Origin: Candidatus Accumulibacter aalborgensis
GTDB taxonomy: Bacteria; Pseudomonadota; Gammaproteobacteria; Burkholderiales; Rhodocyclaceae
Reading direction: 5' to 3'
Length of the DNA stretch: 64,000 nucleotides
NCBI RefSeq assembly: GCF_900089955.1
Contig: NZ_FLQX01000127.1
Location: 62,001-126,000, forward strand
Both the position numbers and the translations under genes were made by a program. Positions 37,474 to 47,076 of this stretch are shown here, piece by piece (within the stretch, counting starts at the first letter, position 1; each line of letters opens with the position of its first letter). The notes beneath the pieces were generated by a model. That model saw only the letters and a list, made by a program, of their open reading frames with translations, was not told where the DNA came from and did not search any database.

Positions 37474-38442
37474 CTAGACCGAATACGGCCGATGCAGCCA
37501 GCCGCGGACGACATCAATGTCGCGTTCGGGCAGGTAGGCGAAGCCGGCCAGCGAGTCTTCGACGACTGCCTCGGCGACCCAGTGCGGGACGGCCTTGGTG
37601 GCGAGCATGTGGAAGTACCAGGCCATCGGGTAGCCGGCCTGGCGGTCGAAGTGAGCCAGGACGGCCTGTAGTTTCAGGCCGCTGGTGCCGGCGGTGGCTT
37701 CGCAGTCCGGTGCGCCGCCACCTTGCGTGGCGATCGGCTGGGCGCGGAAGATCGGCTGGTGGTAGCGGTCGAGATGTTCGCGGGTGGCAATCACCCAGTG
37801 GTTGCAGTATTCGCTGGTGTGGCCGGCGCTGCTGCCGGTCCAGTCTGCCAGCATGCGGTGGATCGGCGAGGGTTCAGGTTTTTGCCTCAGCATACGGTGC
37901 AGGAAAGCGCCGATGTGCTGAACGCGGCGGAAGTTGTAGAAGGGCAGACCAACCGGCAGTGGCTTGTCGGCACCGCCGCGCGGGTCGAGCAGTTCGTCCA
38001 GCGTGTTGGCGTGGTTGGCAAAAAGCTGATGGACGCGCATTTCCTGCAGATCTTCGATTTCGAGCTGCAGGAAGGCGTCGGTGCCTTCGCCGGCGGCCGC
38101 GACCAGGTAATGCGTCTGGCCAACGAGTCGGGTGGCGTAGAGCTGGCGATCGGCGAAGTCGTCGATCAGCAGGGCAAAATCGCCGTTGTGTTGATCGAGC
38201 GCGTTTTCGACCCACTCTTCGAGATTGTCTGACAAGCGATGGCCGTTGACGGCGATAACTCCGCCGAGGCGATACCAGCCGCCGCGGCTCAGCGCGTGGC
38301 GGAATTTCCAGTCGGGCAGGGCCACGCTCAGGGCCTTGACGAGGGCGCCGGGGCCGCTGCTGACCGGCACCTTGGTACAGCTTTCGACGATCGCGGGCGC
38401 GAGCGATTTGCAGTATTCTGACCAGCCCTGGGTTTCGTTCAT
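37474..38442 (-). CDS. Unknown protein at the end of the nifHDK operon
   Basis: 322 residues, cytoplasmic by composition, no membrane helices or metal motif I recognise. Its start overlaps the end of the NafY-like gene by four bases (ATGA), so it is clearly an operon member. Recognisable features are few: an N-terminal SEYCKSLAPAIVESCTKVP segment and a middle part rich in His and Trp. It is not truncated as far as I can tell. I do not recognise the family. A role in nitrogenase maturation or electron supply is only a guess from context. The adjacent RAYT/REP locus sits just downstream. Confidence 0.75.
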   Translation of the reverse strand: MNETQGWSEYCKSLAPAIVESCTKVPVSSGPGALVKALSVALPDWKFRHALSRGGWYRLGGVIAVNGHRLSDNLEEWVENALDQHNGDFALLIDDFADRQLYATRLVGQTHYLVAAAGEGTDAFLQLEIEDLQEMRVHQLFANHANTLDELLDPRGGADKPLPVGLPFYNFRRVQHIGAFLHRMLRQKPEPSPIHRMLADWTGSSAGHTSEYCNHWVIATREHLDRYHQPIFRAQPIATQGGGAPDCEATAGTSGLKLQAVLAHFDRQAGYPMAWYFHMLATKAVPHWVAEAVVEDSLAGFAYLPERDIDVVRGWLHRPYSV

Positions 38443-39164
38443 TGGGGATTCGCCGCGAAGCGTGCCAGCGACGTCGCGGGAACCCCCATGATCCGGGCCA
38501 GCCAGGGCGGCGGGTTGGCGAGACGGCGCTGCAGTTCGACCAGCACTTCGCGGGCCGGGCCGCCGGCCGCTTTCTTGATCGGATAAACGCCGGCGCGGAC
38601 CACCTTGGCGGCCGCCGGGCCACCGATCGATTGCACATAGACGATCTGGCAGTCGCTGATCAGCGCCGAGCGGGCGGCGTTTCTGTCTTCTGCGGCATCG
38701 GCCTCGACGGTGGTGCGCACGCCGATCAGCTTGACCGCCTGCTGAGCCACCTGATAGATCAGGAAGCGCTCGCAGGAACCGAAATGGCCATCGAGGTTTT
38801 CGCCGCGGTTGGCGGCGATGGCGACGCGGATGGAGCCCGGCATTTCGCCCTTGGTGTAGGCGTCCACTGCCGGAAAATCGCGGTGGTCGACGCCCTCACC
38901 CCAGAGCAGACGGACGGCTTCCTTCAGTGCCTCGGCCTCGACGCCGACATGGCAACCCTGTTCGGCAAAGTCACCGGCGAGGATGACGCGCAGATCTTCG
39001 ACGGTGAGCGTGCCGAGCTTGGCTTCGGTCAGCGGCGCTTGCAGGCTTTCCAGTAGCGCGTCGACCAGCGCGCGGACGTCGAGGGAATTGAGGGCGCGGG
39101 CCGCCAGCGCGATGCGCAGCGCGGCTTCGCGGGAGGCTATTGGGGGTATTGGGGGTTCGGACAT
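38439..39164 (-). CDS. NafY/NifY-like FeMo-cofactor-binding protein
   Basis: 241 residues with two parts. The N-terminal ~95 residues are helical, like the SAM-like domain of NafY. The C-terminal part is a NifX/NifB-C-type dinitrogenase cofactor-binding domain (VAIANRGENLDGHFGSCERF, with the cofactor-linked His/Cys region, then SIGGPAAAKVVRAGVYP). Such proteins hold apo-dinitrogenase or newly made FeMo-cofactor. It follows the ferredoxin gene, and its stop overlaps the unknown gene after it. The exact name (nifY or nafY) cannot be fixed. Confidence 0.85.
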   Translation of the reverse strand: MSEPPIPPIASREAALRIALAARALNSLDVRALVDALLESLQAPLTEAKLGTLTVEDLRVILAGDFAEQGCHVGVEAEALKEAVRLLWGEGVDHRDFPAVDAYTKGEMPGSIRVAIAANRGENLDGHFGSCERFLIYQVAQQAVKLIGVRTTVEADAAEDRNAARSALISDCQIVYVQSIGGPAAAKVVRAGVYPIKKAAGGPAREVLVELQRRLANPPPWLARIMGVPATSLARFAANPQ

Positions 39165-39210
39165 GGCAGGCTCCGGGCCGGTGGGTCAGTTTCGAGTGGG
39201 TGCACAGGCG

Positions 39211-39238
39211 GCCCGATCATTGAACTCAATGATCGGGC
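39211..39238 (-). terminator. Hairpin between the ferredoxin and NafY-like genes
   Basis: Perfect 11-base stem GCCCGATCATT / AATGATCGGGC with a six-base loop. No T-tract follows, so it may be a processing or stability element, not a terminator. Confidence 0.5.
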
Positions 39239-39251
39239 GAATCGATCGTCT

Positions 39252-39443
39252 TCAGGCGTAGCTGATGCAGCCCGACGGGCAGACGTCGACACACAATGGC
39301 GAGTCGTTGTGGCCGTCGCATTCGGTACACGTGCTGGCATCGATCTTGAAGAAGATTTTGCCGGAGCTGATTGATTTGGTCGGACAAACCGGCTTGCAGT
39401 CGCCGCAGGCGGTGCACATGTCGGAGTCGATCTTCATTGCCAT
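39252..39443 (-). CDS. 2[4Fe-4S] ferredoxin of the nifHDK operon
   Basis: 63 residues. Two cluster motifs: CTACGDCKPVCP (CxxCxxCxxxCP) and CTECDGHNDSPLCVDVCP with the longer loop typical of nif ferredoxins (FdxN type). It probably feeds electrons to nitrogenase or to cofactor assembly. ATG 39443 is preceded by AAGGAG. It lies 20 bases after nifT. Confidence 0.9.
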   Translation of the reverse strand: MAMKIDSDMCTACGDCKPVCPTKSISSGKIFFKIDASTCTECDGHNDSPLCVDVCPSGCISYA

Positions 39444-39463
39444 GGTGTTTCTCCTTGGTTTTT

Positions 39464-39691
39464 CTAGTCTTCGGCGGCGCCGATGCGCCTGGCTCGCAGT
39501 GAGATCGGCAGGCGTGGCGGCCTGGCGATCGGGTCGATGTAATAAATTCCGCCATTGTCGAGTTTCAGTTCGCCGCCCCATTTTTCCTGGGTGTCGAACT
39601 CGATCGACGAGATGGACGCTTCCAGATCTCGCTTCGGAAGGTAGAACGTCAGCCCACCGCTGACGGCCGTACGGATCATGATGTTGGCCAT
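39464..39691 (-). CDS. nifT: NifT/FixU family protein
   Basis: 75 residues, matching NifT: MIRTAVSGGLTFYLPKRDLE and GGELKLDNGGIYYIDP. NifT is a small beta protein always found after nifK; its role is still unclear and knock-outs often have no phenotype. It is about 100 bases downstream of nifK, with a hairpin in between. Confidence 0.93.
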   Translation of the reverse strand: MANIMIRTAVSGGLTFYLPKRDLEASISSIEFDTQEKWGGELKLDNGGIYYIDPIARPPRLPISLRARRIGAAED

Positions 39692-39747
39692 GCAAAGCTC
39701 CTGTCACCGTGGAGGTCGCCACAGCAACGCCAGGGGAATCAGCAATA

Positions 39748-39775
39748 GCCCCTCACGCGTCACCGGGTGAGGGGC
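39748..39775 (-). other. Stem-loop between nifK and nifT
   Basis: Perfect nine-base stem GCCCCTCAC / GTGAGGGGC with a ten-base loop. It may lower expression of downstream genes relative to nifHDK. Confidence 0.55.
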
Positions 39776-39788
39776 AGGTGGGTCGCGG

Positions 39789-41357
39789 TTAGCGAACCAG
39801 GTCGAAGTTGTAGTCGGTGGTCGCCATGCCGATCGTTTCCCGGTCCAGTTGCTCGAGGACCGCGTTGGTCAGTTGCGTGACGATGGACATCATTCCTTCG
39901 TAGCCCAGCGTCGTCTGACGATGCAGGTGATGACGGTCGAAGATCGGGAAGCCGAGGCGGATCAGAGGTACTTCGAACTCTTCACCCTTGTAGCGGGTGT
40001 CGCGCTGAATGTACTTGCCGTAGGAGTTGCCGATCAGGAAGTCGGGCTTGTCGGTGAAGCACAGGCTGCGCATGTGCCACAGGTCGCAGCCTGTATAGAC
40101 CTTGCCATTGACCCCGAACGGGCTCGTTTCGAGCAGCTTCTCGACCACCTTGCCCCAGCGTTTGTGGGCGTTGTGGCACACGATGTGCGTCGGCTCGGCA
40201 CCGACTTCGAGCAGGATCTTGACCATGCCCAGGACGAAGTCCGGGTCGCCGTAGAGGGCGAACTTCTTGCCGTGCAGCCAGGCGTGGCTGTCGGCAATCA
40301 GATCCATGCAGCGGCCGCGTTCCTTGGCCAGCGATTCCGGAATCTCCTTGCCGGTGACTTCGGAGACTTTCATCAGGAACTCGTCGGTCCAGTCGACGCC
40401 CATCGGGATGTTCAGCTTGGGAATCTCCTGGTTCCAGGTGTTCTCGATGAACTTCTTCGACTTCTCCAGTTGCGTTGGCTGCAGCAGGAGCGTCGTCAGT
40501 GCGTTGGGCGCGTCCTTGATCTCGTCCTGCGTCGTGCCGCCGGCGTACATGCGGAATTCACCGTCGGTCGGCGTATCGAACACTTCGCTCGGGTCGCACA
40601 GGAAGGTGTAAGCGACGTCCATTTCATCGAGCATGCGCTTGATGACGCGGTAGTTGCCGAGGTAGGTCTCGAAGCCGGGGATGATATTGATCTTGCCGTT
40701 CGCGCCGACCTTCTTGTCGGCCATCGTGTTCAGCGTGAAGGAACGGATGATGCCTTCGAGCATGTTGTCCCAGCCGGTGGTATGCGAACCGACAAAGGAC
40801 GGCGTGTGCGCAAAAGGTACAGGGAATTCCTGCGGGATGTGGCCTTCCTTCTTGGTGTTGTTGATGAACGCATTGAGGTCGTCACCAATGACTTCCGCCA
40901 TGCAGGTGGTCGACACGGCGATCATCTCCGGCTTGTAGATCGCCTTGGCATTGGCCAGTCCGTCGTACATGTTCTTCTGGCCGCCGAACACCGCGGCGTC
41001 TTCGGTCATCGAGTCCGAAACGCACGAGCACGGTTCTCTGAAATGACGATTGAAGTAGGTGCGGAAGTAAGCGACACAGCCTTGCGAGCCATGCACGTAG
41101 GGCAGGGTCTTGTGGAAGCCCGAGGCGCAGAGCACGGCGCCGAGCGGCTGACAGGCCTTGGCGGGGTCCACCGTCAGCGCCTGGCGCTTGAAGTTGAGTT
41201 CCTGATACTCCAGCGTGGTGGTCCACAAGAAGGTTTCGCGGACCTTGTCGGCGCTGTGGCCTTCCTCGAAGAGCTCACGTTTGTCGGTCAGCGACTTCCT
41301 GTAGTCGTCGTCACCGAACAGCGGGTAGCACGGCTTGATCTTTTCTGCAGTTTGCAT
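39789..41357 (-). CDS. nifK: Nitrogenase MoFe protein beta subunit
   Basis: 522 residues, full length. P-cluster-region motifs are in place: CQPLGAVLCASGF, HGSQGCVAYFRTYFNRHF and STTCMAEVIGDDLNAF. The C-terminal DYNFDLVR tail is typical. With NifD it forms the alpha2beta2 dinitrogenase. No frameshift or stop is present. The gene follows nifD by 69 bases containing a stem-loop. Confidence 0.97.
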   Translation of the reverse strand: MQTAEKIKPCYPLFGDDDYRKSLTDKRELFEEGHSADKVRETFLWTTTLEYQELNFKRQALTVDPAKACQPLGAVLCASGFHKTLPYVHGSQGCVAYFRTYFNRHFREPCSCVSDSMTEDAAVFGGQKNMYDGLANAKAIYKPEMIAVSTTCMAEVIGDDLNAFINNTKKEGHIPQEFPVPFAHTPSFVGSHTTGWDNMLEGIIRSFTLNTMADKKVGANGKINIIPGFETYLGNYRVIKRMLDEMDVAYTFLCDPSEVFDTPTDGEFRMYAGGTTQDEIKDAPNALTTLLLQPTQLEKSKKFIENTWNQEIPKLNIPMGVDWTDEFLMKVSEVTGKEIPESLAKERGRCMDLIADSHAWLHGKKFALYGDPDFVLGMVKILLEVGAEPTHIVCHNAHKRWGKVVEKLLETSPFGVNGKVYTGCDLWHMRSLCFTDKPDFLIGNSYGKYIQRDTRYKGEEFEVPLIRLGFPIFDRHHLHRQTTLGYEGMMSIVTQLTNAVLEQLDRETIGMATTDYNFDLVR

Positions 41358-41370
41358 TGCTTTTCTCCTT

Positions 41371-41399
41371 GCCGGTGCCGCCCATCTGCGGATACCGGC
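41371..41399 (-). other. Imperfect stem-loop between nifD and nifK
   Basis: GCCGGTGCCGC pairs with GCGGATACCGGC around a six-base loop. Similar spacer hairpins follow nifH and nifK. Confidence 0.45.
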
Positions 41400-41426
41400 G
41401 CAAGGTTTACGATTTTTTGCGATTTC

Positions 41427-42899
41427 TCAGGCGGCTTCTTTCACTGCTTCGGCAGTGACCTTCTTCCAGGGTGGCAGGAGGTTGTTCCAGACCGGATTGG
41501 ACAGGGCGATGTCCATGTCGCGGGCAAAGATGCCGAAGCCGTCATAGCCGTGGTACGGGCCGGAGTAGTCCCAGGAGTGCATCTGGCGAAACGGAATGCC
41601 CATCTTCTGGAAAATGTACTTCTCCTTGATTCCTGAGCCGACCATGTCCGGCTTGATCCGCTTGACGAATTCCTCGAGCTCGAAGCCGTTGGCGTCGTCG
41701 TAGATCAGCGTCGCATTGCCCATCTCCTTGATCGTGCGATCGTAGTCGTCGTTGTGGCCGAATTCGTAGCCGGTGCCGACGACTTCCATCCCCAGGTCTT
41801 CGTAGGCGCCGATAATGTGACGCGGCCGCAGCCCGCCGACGTAGAGCATGACCTTCTTGCCCTGCAGCCGCGGCTTGAAGCGCGCGATGACCGCGTCCAC
41901 CATCGGCTGATAGCGGGCGATGACCGCCTCGCACTTCTCCTTGACCGAATCGTCGAAAAAGGCAGCGATGCGGCGCATCGATTCGATGATCTTGGTCAGG
42001 CCGAAGAAGTTGTATTCCATGTAGGGAATGCCGTACTTCTCTTCCATGTGGCGGCTGATGTAGTTCATCGAGCGATAGCAGTGCAGCAGATTGAGCTTCA
42101 CTTTCGGCGTGTTCATCATTTCCGCCAGCGTGCCGTCGCCGGACCACTGAGCGACCACGCGCAACGCCATCTCCTCAAGGAGGATACGGGTGGCCCAGGC
42201 GTCGCCGCCGATGTTGTAGTCGCCGATGATCGCCACGTCGTAAGGCGTCGTCTCCATGGTGACGCCGTCGCGTTTGTCGAGCACCCAGTCGCGGATCGTG
42301 TCGTTGGCGATGTGGTGGCCGAGTGACTGGGAGACGCCGCGGAAGCCTTCGCAGCGCACCGGGACGACCGGCTTGCCGATCGCCGCCGAAGTCTTCTTGG
42401 CGATCGCTTCGATGTCGTCACCGATCAGCCCGATCGGGCACTCGGACTGGACGCTGATGCCTTTGTTGAGCGGAAAGAGCTGGTCGATTTCCTCGATCAG
42501 TTTGCTCAGCTTCTTGTCGCCGCCGAAGACGATGTCCTTCTCCTGGAAGTCGGAGGTGAAGTTCATCGTCGCGAAGGTGTCCACCCCGGTGGTGCCGACG
42601 TAGTAGTTGCGCCGACCGGCGCGGGAAAACTGACCGCAGCCAATCGGGCCGTGCGAGATGTGGATCATGTCCTTGATCGGACCCCAGACCACACCCTTGG
42701 AACCGGCGTAGGCACAGCCGCGAACGGTCATCACGCCGGGCAACGTCTTGCGGTTCGAGGTGATGCACTTCTTGGATTGCTCGATACTTTGATCATTGAC
42801 CGTCAGATGCTTGGCGCGGTCCTTCTTGGCTTTTTCGGGATAAACCTCGAGCACCTCTGCGATGAGGGCTTCGGTTTCCTCGCGAGACAGGGTCGTCAT
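41427..42899 (-). CDS. nifD: Nitrogenase MoFe protein alpha subunit
   Basis: 490 residues, full length. Visible functional residues: P-cluster Cys in [11 protein letters not shown] and GPIGCGQFS, the FeMo-cofactor Cys in [12 protein letters not shown], and the FeMo-cofactor His in [30 protein letters not shown] is also conserved. The frame is intact, and no substitution stands out. It is the second gene of the nifHDK operon. Confidence 0.97.
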   Translation of the reverse strand: MTTLSREETEALIAEVLEVYPEKAKKDRAKHLTVNDQSIEQSKKCITSNRKTLPGVMTVRGCAYAGSKGVVWGPIKDMIHISHGPIGCGQFSRAGRRNYYVGTTGVDTFATMNFTSDFQEKDIVFGGDKKLSKLIEEIDQLFPLNKGISVQSECPIGLIGDDIEAIAKKTSAAIGKPVVPVRCEGFRGVSQSLGHHIANDTIRDWVLDKRDGVTMETTPYDVAIIGDYNIGGDAWATRILLEEMALRVVAQWSGDGTLAEMMNTPKVKLNLLHCYRSMNYISRHMEEKYGIPYMEYNFFGLTKIIESMRRIAAFFDDSVKEKCEAVIARYQPMVDAVIARFKPRLQGKKVMLYVGGLRPRHIIGAYEDLGMEVVGTGYEFGHNDDYDRTIKEMGNATLIYDDANGFELEEFVKRIKPDMVGSGIKEKYIFQKMGIPFRQMHSWDYSGPYHGYDGFGIFARDMDIALSNPVWNNLLPPWKKVTAEAVKEAA

Positions 42900-42911
42900 G
42901 CTTTCCTCCTG

Positions 42912-42938
42912 ACGCCGCCACTCATCTGTGGTCGGCGT
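42912..42938 (-). other. Imperfect stem-loop between nifH and nifD
   Basis: ACGCCGCCAC pairs with GTGGTCGGCGT (one bulged base). Hairpins at this place are known to stabilise nifH mRNA in some diazotrophs. Confidence 0.4.
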
Positions 42939-42992
42939 AGTGGTTGAAAATGGCGGGTTCGCTGGCCAGCAATCCGCCGGGTCTGGTAAGGC

Positions 42993-43997
<1,005 letters not shown>

Positions 43998-44011
43998 CTA
44001 TTGAAGCAAAG

Positions 44012-44896
44012 ATGAAAACAGAAATTGGAGTGGCGCCCGATGAGGCGCTGGGATGTGACAAATCAACGTTGCTTTGTCGGGGTGACGACAAAGCAACGTT
44101 GCCGCGCGAGGCGCGCCTGCCCATCAATCGCTGCAACCTGCCGGCGGTGGCGCTGGGCAGCCTGAGCTATCAGAAAAGCCCGACGCCGCTGCTCCTCGAC
44201 GGCGTCGCCGAACTGCACCGCAACCTTTTCGACCGCCTGTACGCCGCCGCTCCCGGCGCCCGGGCCGGCGTTTTTCGCGATTACCTGACGGTTCACTTTC
44301 GCCTCGAACGTCCGGATGAAATGGGCTTTACCGGCTTGCGCAAGAGCCGCGCCAAGGCCAACTACGTGCGTCTGATCCGCGGCTGGAGTTTCGATTCCGA
44401 CAGCCGCGACGGCGCCGTGCTCAAAGGGTGGGTCGAATCGCGCTTCGGCCTGATGCCGCGCTACCACGGCCAGCCGATGTTCGACCCTGCCGGCGACGCC
44501 TATCGTCGCTATCTGGAAATGCGCTCGCATGGCCTCTACGGCACCAGCGCGCTCGAGGCACAGTTCGACCTGGTCTATGGCTTCTGCCAACTGGAACTGG
44601 CGTTACGCCATCCGGGCGCGCGGCACGTGACGCTCTACCGCGGCGTCAATCGCATGGCCGACCACGAGATCCTGGCCAAAGGCGCAGGCGGGCGGCACGT
44701 CATCCTCTTGAACAACCTCAGTTCCTTCACCTGTAGCCGCGAACGCGCCGGCGAGTTCGGCGACTACATCCTGGCGGTGGACGTCCCGTTGACCAAGATT
44801 TTCTTCCACTGCGGCCTGCTGCCGGGAGTCCTGCAGGGCGAGGACGAATTTCTGGTGATTGGCGGAGTGGTCGATGTGACCTTGTCGACGCTGTGA
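44012..44896 (+). CDS. draT: NAD+-dinitrogen-reductase ADP-ribosyltransferase
   Basis: 294 residues. DraT switches off nitrogenase by ADP-ribosylating NifH. Conserved features: RCNLPAVALGSLSYQ near the N-terminus, LTVHFRLERPDEMGFTGLRKS, NYVRLIRGWSFDS, HVTLYRGVNRMADHEIL and NNLSSFTCSRERAGEFGDYI. I start at ATG 44012, with GAAG upstream; a TTG at 44099 would leave the inverted repeat outside the gene and is a real alternative. It is divergent from nifH, and a partial second copy lies at 45635-46084. Confidence 0.9.
   Translation: MKTEIGVAPDEALGCDKSTLLCRGDDKATLPREARLPINRCNLPAVALGSLSYQKSPTPLLLDGVAELHRNLFDRLYAAAPGARAGVFRDYLTVHFRLERPDEMGFTGLRKSRAKANYVRLIRGWSFDSDSRDGAVLKGWVESRFGLMPRYHGQPMFDPAGDAYRRYLEMRSHGLYGTSALEAQFDLVYGFCQLELALRHPGARHVTLYRGVNRMADHEILAKGAGGRHVILLNNLSSFTCSRERAGEFGDYILAVDVPLTKIFFHCGLLPGVLQGEDEFLVIGGVVDVTLSTL
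44065..44100. promoter_or_regulatory. Perfect 15-base inverted repeat holding the nifH NifA site
   Basis: AACGTTGCTTTGTCG, loop GGGTGA, then its exact complement. TGT-N10-ACA (44075-44090) is centred in it, about 100 bases upstream of the -24 element. It overlaps the 5' end of draT as annotated. Confidence 0.75.
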
Positions 44897-45184
44897 GGGG
44901 AGGGGGGCATCGGACGTTGGCTACGGGGTGGCGACCCAAGGAGATGGTCCTGTGATTGCTGCGAGGGTTGCTGCGCAGCCATGGCAGAGGGTGACAAAGA
45001 TGTTCTCGCAGCTCGCGTATGTCGCCTTGGCGGGACCTGGGCTCAACGGGGACTATCGGCCAGCCAGGGGAAGAATTCCGTGGAAGCGGTCATTGAGGTG
45101 CTCCGGGTGTATGCTGGCGACCGAAATTGCGTCGTGCTGCGCAATAATGAGAGCTATCCCTTCCGAACAATTGTGGAGTCAGCC
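44897..45184. other. Spacer between draT and hicB with a short repeat
   Basis: A ~45-base stretch (around 45068-45115, GAAGAATTCCGT..CGGTCATTGAGG) is shared with the leader of the third attI-like unit at 49339-49384. No gene is recognised. Confidence 0.5.
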
Positions 45185-45394
45185 ATGAAGGTCTATTCAG
45201 CGGTAATTGAGCGGTGTGCCCAGACTGGCCTGTTCGTTGGTTATGTTCCGGGTTTTCCGGGCGCTCACTCGCAAGGCGAAACGCTCGATGAAGTCAACCG
45301 CAACCTGCAGGAAGTCATTGCAATGCTCCTGGAAGATGGCGAACCAATACTGGAGTCAGAGTTTGTTGGAGTTCAAAACGTCGCCGTGGCTTGA
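45185..45394 (+). CDS. hicB: HicB-family antitoxin
   Basis: 69 residues from ATG 45185 with GGAG upstream. The partial RNase H-like HicB fold is clear (MKVYSAVIERCAQTGLFVGY, then GAHSQGETLDEVNRNLQEVI). It lacks the C-terminal DNA-binding domain, as short HicB proteins do. HicB neutralises the HicA mRNA interferase. The gene order HicB then HicA is the reverse of the classic order but common. It sits between draT and the draT duplicate. Confidence 0.85.
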   Translation: MKVYSAVIERCAQTGLFVGYVPGFPGAHSQGETLDEVNRNLQEVIAMLLEDGEPILESEFVGVQNVAVA

Positions 45395-45396
45395 TT

Positions 45397-45620
45397 ATGG
45401 GCAATGTTCCGGTTCTCAAACCTGATCAAGTCACAGCAATTCTTGTTAGACTCGGCTTCACGGAAGTCCGCCAACGCGGTTCCCATAAACAATTCCGCGA
45501 TGCCACCGGTCGCTGTACCAGGTGCCGTTTCATCAAGGTCGAGATATCTCCCCAAGCTTGCTCCGTCAAATCGCCAAGGACGTCGGCCTCCCGCTTGATG
45601 AGTTGATCAAGCACAGATAG
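45397..45620 (+). pseudogene. hicA: HicA-family mRNA interferase, frameshifted
   Basis: ATG 45397 follows hicB directly. The first ~45 residues are good HicA (VLKPDQVTAILVRLGFTEV, then RQRGSHKQF with the catalytic His). Near 45518-45524 (TGTACCAGGTGCC) one base seems to be missing. In the next frame HicA continues normally (VPFHQGRDISPSLLRQIAKD to a TAG at 45618-45620). As read, the toxin is truncated. Loss of toxin while keeping the antitoxin is a usual decay path; a sequencing error is the alternative. Confidence 0.75.
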
Positions 45621-45634
45621 GCTACCTCCCTACA

Positions 45635-46084
45635 TGCCAGCCGATGTTCAACCCTTCCGGCGACGCCTATCGTCGCTGCCTGGAAATGCGCTCGCATGGC
45701 CTCTACGGCACCAGCGGGCTCAAGGCGCAGTTTGCCCTGGTCTACGCGTTCTGCCAAGTAGAACTGGCGTTACGCCATCCGGGCGTGCGGCACGTCACGC
45801 TCTACCGCGGCGTCAATCGCATGGCGGACCACGAAATTCTCGCCCAAGGCGGCGTCGGGCGGCACGTCATCCTCTTGAACAACCTCAGTTCCTTCACCTG
45901 CAGCCGCGAACGCGCCGGCGAGTTCGGCGACTACATCCTGGCGGTGGAAGTCCCGCTGACCAAGATCTTCTTTCACTGCGACCTGCTGCCGGGAGTCCTG
46001 CAGGGCGAGGACAAATTTCTGGTGATCGGCGGGGTCGTCGATGTGACCTTGTCGACGCTGCGAGGGGACGGTGGGGGTATCTGA
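45635..46084 (+). pseudogene. draT: Partial duplicate of draT (3' half)
   Basis: The homology begins at GCCAGCCGATGTTC and runs through GDAYRRCLEMRSHGLYGTS to the end of DraT. The first half of the protein, including the NAD-binding region, is missing. Over this stretch it is very close to the complete copy at 44468-44896, with scattered substitutions. It has an in-frame ATG at 45644 and could make a 146-residue fragment, but no activity is expected. Confidence 0.85.
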
Positions 46085-46311
46085 GCGTCGGGAGTCGACT
46101 CTTCGGCAGCCACCTGAGTAGACGGCGAGGGCGATTGCTGCGGGTGTCTGTTGCTCGGTCTTTGCTTGACGGTCTTGGGGCGCTGGCAGTTCGCCCATGT
46201 CCGCTTTGCGGAAGCAGAGCTAGACGAGTACTATCGGCCAGAAGCAGCCAGTGGCGACAGCGCCACAAAGTTGCCGTTCCCGCGTTCTCGGTGTATGCTG
46301 ATGCCCTGTAT

Positions 46312-46339
46312 TTGACTTGCCGCTTTTCACCTTTATATA
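46312..46339 (+). promoter_or_regulatory. Sigma-70-type promoter upstream of the first attI-like site
   Basis: TTGACT, a 16-base spacer, TATATA. It points towards the cassette-like genes, in the position of an integron Pc promoter. Confidence 0.55.
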
Positions 46340-46412
46340 GCGCTGTATAGCCAACACAAGCAAGTTCTGAAAAGCCTTCAGTAAAACTAGAGAGGCTTTT
46401 GGCGCGATCAAT

Positions 46413-46478
46413 GGTGCCGACCTAGGGAGCAGACGCCAGGGTTATGCAGCAAAGCTGCTCCCGATAACAAAGTTGGCG
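46413..46478 (+). other. attI-like integron site 1
   Basis: Contains GTTATGCAGCA and ends AACAAAGTTGGC. Compared with class 1 attI1 (GTTACGCAGCA ... AACAAAGTTAGGC) the layout and spacing agree. The final core is short by one G. The gene at 46495 starts 16 bases after it. Two more copies lie at 47583 and 49491. Confidence 0.5.
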
Positions 46479-46494
46479 AACAGGGAGAATTTTG

Positions 46495-47076
46495 ATGGAC
46501 CTTTCGGTCGTAGCCGGATCATTTGCAACAATCGTAGGGCTTCTAAGTAATTTCAGTTCCGAGCGATCGAGCGCTGATCTGAAGGAATTCATCGCGTGGC
46601 TAAAGGAGAAGCGCCACGAAGACGTTGCATCTGTTATTGAAGGTAACGCGATCCTTTTTCAGCAACTTACTGCTATTTTTTTAAGTAACCATGAGGAACT
46701 AATCGCAAGGCTGGCTTCCCTTGACCAAATTCTGTCCTCTGTAGCTTCGCATATGGAGAGTTTCTCTGGGCTCGCCTTATCTATTCACCCGAAGGTCGAG
46801 ATATCAGAACAAGCTTTTTCTGTTCTTAGGCAGCTTGTTGAATCCGGTGCGAAGCTGTTTATGGAGCACGAGATTATGTCGGGCGAGCCCGACGAGTACC
46901 AGCTTATGAACGGGGCGAATGGCAAGATCAAATACGATGAGCCGAGATTCATGGAAGATGATTTGAATACTCTTGTCCGTCATGGGTTTCTTAACCTTGA
47001 GATCGCTAGTCGCGGAAGTCGTCGCTTCTTGGTAACCAGAGAAGCTGTAAGGTTCATTCATGCGGCTATTCGCTAA
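46495..47076 (+). CDS. Unknown cassette-type protein with an N-terminal hydrophobic helix
   Basis: 193 residues from ATG 46495 with GGGAG upstream. The N-terminus (LSVVAGSFATIVGLLSNF) is one hydrophobic helix, followed by a charged helical region. The C-terminal ~70 residues (DDLNTLVRHGFLNLEIAS, RRFLVTREAVRFI) look like a winged helix. The stop codon TAA lies inside the attC-like site, as in integron gene cassettes. GC content is clearly lower than in the flanking chromosome. I recall similar proteins in cassette arrays but no function; a defence role is only a guess. Confidence 0.65.
   Translation: MDLSVVAGSFATIVGLLSNFSSERSSADLKEFIAWLKEKRHEDVASVIEGNAILFQQLTAIFLSNHEELIARLASLDQILSSVASHMESFSGLALSIHPKVEISEQAFSVLRQLVESGAKLFMEHEIMSGEPDEYQLMNGANGKIKYDEPRFMEDDLNTLVRHGFLNLEIASRGSRRFLVTREAVRFIHAAIR

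Noticed and set aside
39849-41636. 595-codon open frame antisense to nifK
   Set aside because: It is the GC-driven shadow of intact nifK, with no family motif.
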